A stretch of 5,558 nucleotides of DNA from Aquabacter sp. (lineage in GTDB: Bacteria > Pseudomonadota > Alphaproteobacteria > Rhizobiales > Xanthobacteraceae), in contig JASBUY010000273.1 of NCBI GenBank assembly GCA_030147645.1, positions 1 to 5,558 of the forward strand, written 5' to 3'. The notes below the pieces were generated by a model. It ran no database searches and was not told the DNA's origin. It worked only from the letters and a program-made list of their open reading frames with translations. The position numbers and the translations under genes were made by a program. Shown here piece by piece: positions 4,811 to 5,558 of the stretch (positions are counted from its first letter, which is position 1; each line of letters begins with the position of its first letter).

Positions 4811-5261
4811 GGGGGGTCTCCGGAATATAGTGCTCGAAGAGATACCAGAAGGACGTTTCCCGGGTCGCTGAATACCACGCTTCGAACGCCGCCATGGCGG
4901 CGGCGGGCTCCGCCGGAGCCTCTCCGGTGGCAGCTTCGCTTTGCTCAGCCAGCGCCGCCCCGACCGCGCGGCCGACACCCGCGAACTGGTCCATCACATC
5001 CTGGCGGGCCGGTGTCAGCTCCTCCCAGCCGAGCCGGTTCCGCAGATAGGCCTGTGCCGACGCGGCCGCGGCTTCGAGGTCTTCGACGCCGTCCAGGCTT
5101 TGCGCTAGCCCTTTCAGGAAGTTCATGCGGCGGAAGGCTTCCGCCCGCGCAGCAGCGAGCGAGCGTCCGCGCGCCTCGGCCTCCACCTTGAAGGCGTGCT
5201 CCGCTGCGGCTGCGGCTTCCGCCGCCTGTTCCAGGGAGGTGAGATAGGTCGCAAGACTCAT
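4797..5261 (-). CDS. alanine-rich helical protein of unknown function, first gene downstream of selC
   Basis: The product is 154 residues from ATG at 5261-5259, with AAGG (5271-5268) 6 nt upstream; a longer frame to 5333 exists but its start lacks such support and adds an Arg/Pro-rich non-protein-like stretch. Residues 5-45 are Ala/Glu-rich and strongly helical, probably a coiled coil (YLTSLEQAAEAAAAAEHAF, then SLAAARAEAFRRMNFLKGL). A second helical part covers 60-110. A low-complexity Ala/Glu/Pro linker (109-122) leads to an aromatic C-terminal motif, FEAWYSATRETSFWYLFEHY (126-145), ending ETPLVDF. No export signal, no cysteine. I know no function. It is on the same strand as selC, 180 nt downstream, and overlaps the next gene by 14 nt, so the two likely act together. 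A link to selenoprotein or formate dehydrogenase biology is inferred from position only. Confidence 0.72.
   Translation of the reverse strand: MSLATYLTSLEQAAEAAAAAEHAFKVEAEARGRSLAAARAEAFRRMNFLKGLAQSLDGVEDLEAAAASAQAYLRNRLGWEELTPARQDVMDQFAGVGRAVGAALAEQSEAATGEAPAEPAAAMAAFEAWYSATRETSFWYLFEHYIPETPLVDF
4818..4821 (-). promoter_or_regulatory. ribosome-binding site for the overlapping TTG start
   Basis: GGAG on the minus strand, 7 nt before TTG 4810-4808 and inside the last codons of the preceding gene. It supports a coupled start, and is the main reason for placing the downstream start here. Confidence 0.45.
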
Positions 5262-5326
5262 GACACGCCTTCTGGGCAGATACCGACCGGACGTGCCCGC
5301 GCCAGGTCGGTCGAAGAGGGGTGGAC

Positions 5327-5422
5327 GGCGCAAAGGGCTGTGAATTCGATCTCCTGGCCTGATGCGTGATCGCAGCGGTTCGGCTCCATTAGATCGCGAA
5401 AACCTGCTCTAGGGCTTGCGCC
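5327..5422. repeat. possible dispersed palindromic intergenic repeat
   Basis: This 96-nt segment lies between selC and the next gene and is bounded by a 7-bp inverted pair, GGCGCAA (5327-5333) and TTGCGCC (5416-5422). Inside are scattered GATC-centred short repeats (at 5348, 5368 and 5392). On the minus strand it begins CCTAGAGCAGGTTTTCGCGA, which resembles the AGAGC...GTTTTCG openings of palindromic repeats found between genes in many Hyphomicrobiales genomes (recalled, not checked). It contains no plausible gene. The resemblance may be chance. Confidence 0.3.
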
Positions 5423-5441
5423 GCGCGCCGGAGCGGGCGGA

Positions 5442-5537
5442 TGGCGGAAGAGAGTGGGAGTCGAACCCACCAAGGACCGTCTCGCGGCCCCTCCCGGATT
5501 TGAAGTCCGGACGCCCCACCAGGGACGCTTCTCTTCC
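5442..5537 (-). tRNA. selC: tRNA-Sec (anticodon UCA)
   Basis: Complete selenocysteine tRNA of 96 nt including an encoded CCA (5444-5442). On the minus strand it shows every hallmark: an 8-bp acceptor stem (GGAAGAGA with TCTCTTCC, then G and CCA), a 6-bp D-stem with a 4-nt loop (CGTCCC-TGGT-GGGGCG), anticodon arm CCGGA-CTTCAAA-TCCGG with anticodon TCA at 5503-5501, a long variable arm built on GGGCCG and CGGTCC, and a T-arm GTGGG-TTCGACT-CCCAC. Acceptor plus T-stem is 8+5 bp, as in E. coli selC, which it closely resembles along the whole length. Seryl-tRNA synthetase and SelA convert it to Sec-tRNA, and SelB delivers it to UGA codons. It shows that the organism makes at least one selenoprotein, none of which lies in this window. 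Its upstream neighbour, plausibly selB, is outside. Confidence 0.97.
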
Positions 5538-5558
5538 ATCGCCCGAGGGACGCGGCCC

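Noticed and set aside
4331..4871. Plus-strand frames opposite the two unknown genes (about 150 residues each)
   Set aside because: One begins inside the dipeptidase gene and neither has a ribosome-binding site. The minus-strand readings have proper ribosome-binding sites, coherent hydrophobic patterning and gene-like ends.
5262..5333. N-terminal extension of the first selC-linked gene up to 5333
   Set aside because: The extension is Arg/Pro-rich with no ribosome-binding site; the ATG at 5261 has AAGG at good spacing and starts the protein-like sequence.
5258..5539. Minus-strand frame of 93 residues across selC
   Set aside because: It translates the tRNA gene itself; the tRNA call explains the sequence fully.

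Overview
The window is about 65% GC with long, well-packed genes. Its gene content points to an alphaproteobacterium of the order Hyphomicrobiales (Rhizobiales), possibly the Xanthobacteraceae. That family guess is inference. It rests on a LsrB/VtlR-type LysR regulator directly downstream of trxB, a CoxM-type molybdo-flavoenzyme subunit and a selenocysteine tRNA.

Layout. (1) Positions 1-406 (+) hold the C-terminal part of a CoxM-like FAD subunit of a molybdenum hydroxylase. (2) An Lrp/AsnC regulator (438-920, -) converges on it and starts with TTG behind a strong Shine-Dalgarno. (3) It is divergent from trxB (1136-2095, +), which is followed 114 nt later by a LysR regulator closely resembling LsrB/VtlR (2210-3100, +). 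(4) The 327-nt gap after lsrB has no convincing protein gene. It holds what looks like a small RNA of about 120 nt with a promoter, a LysR-type T-N11-A dyad, three stem-loops and a textbook intrinsic terminator. This is where rhizobial AbcR (alpha-r15) sRNAs sit, next to lsrB/vtlR. (5) Next come a Pro/Asp-rich microprotein (3428-3670, +) and a VanX/DdpX-like D-Ala-D-Ala dipeptidase with all catalytic residues (3700-4374, +). (6) On the minus strand a complete selC tRNA-Sec(UCA) (5442-5537) is followed by a 180-nt spacer, then two overlapping unrecognised genes (4797-5261 and 4385-4810). These converge on the dipeptidase gene with 10 bp between stops.

How the parts may work together. Lrp, TrxB and LsrB with its adjacent sRNA form a redox/nutrient regulatory block: TrxB keeps thioredoxin reduced, LsrB-type proteins control envelope and stress genes and, in relatives, switch on AbcR RNAs that repress transporter mRNAs. 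The selC end belongs to a selenoprotein module whose other genes (selA, selB, a Sec enzyme such as formate dehydrogenase) would lie outside the window. The two unknown proteins downstream of selC are candidate partners by position only.

The points most worth a second look are the sRNA with its LysR box, the complete absence of cysteine from the LsrB-like protein, and the selC-linked pair of unknown genes.
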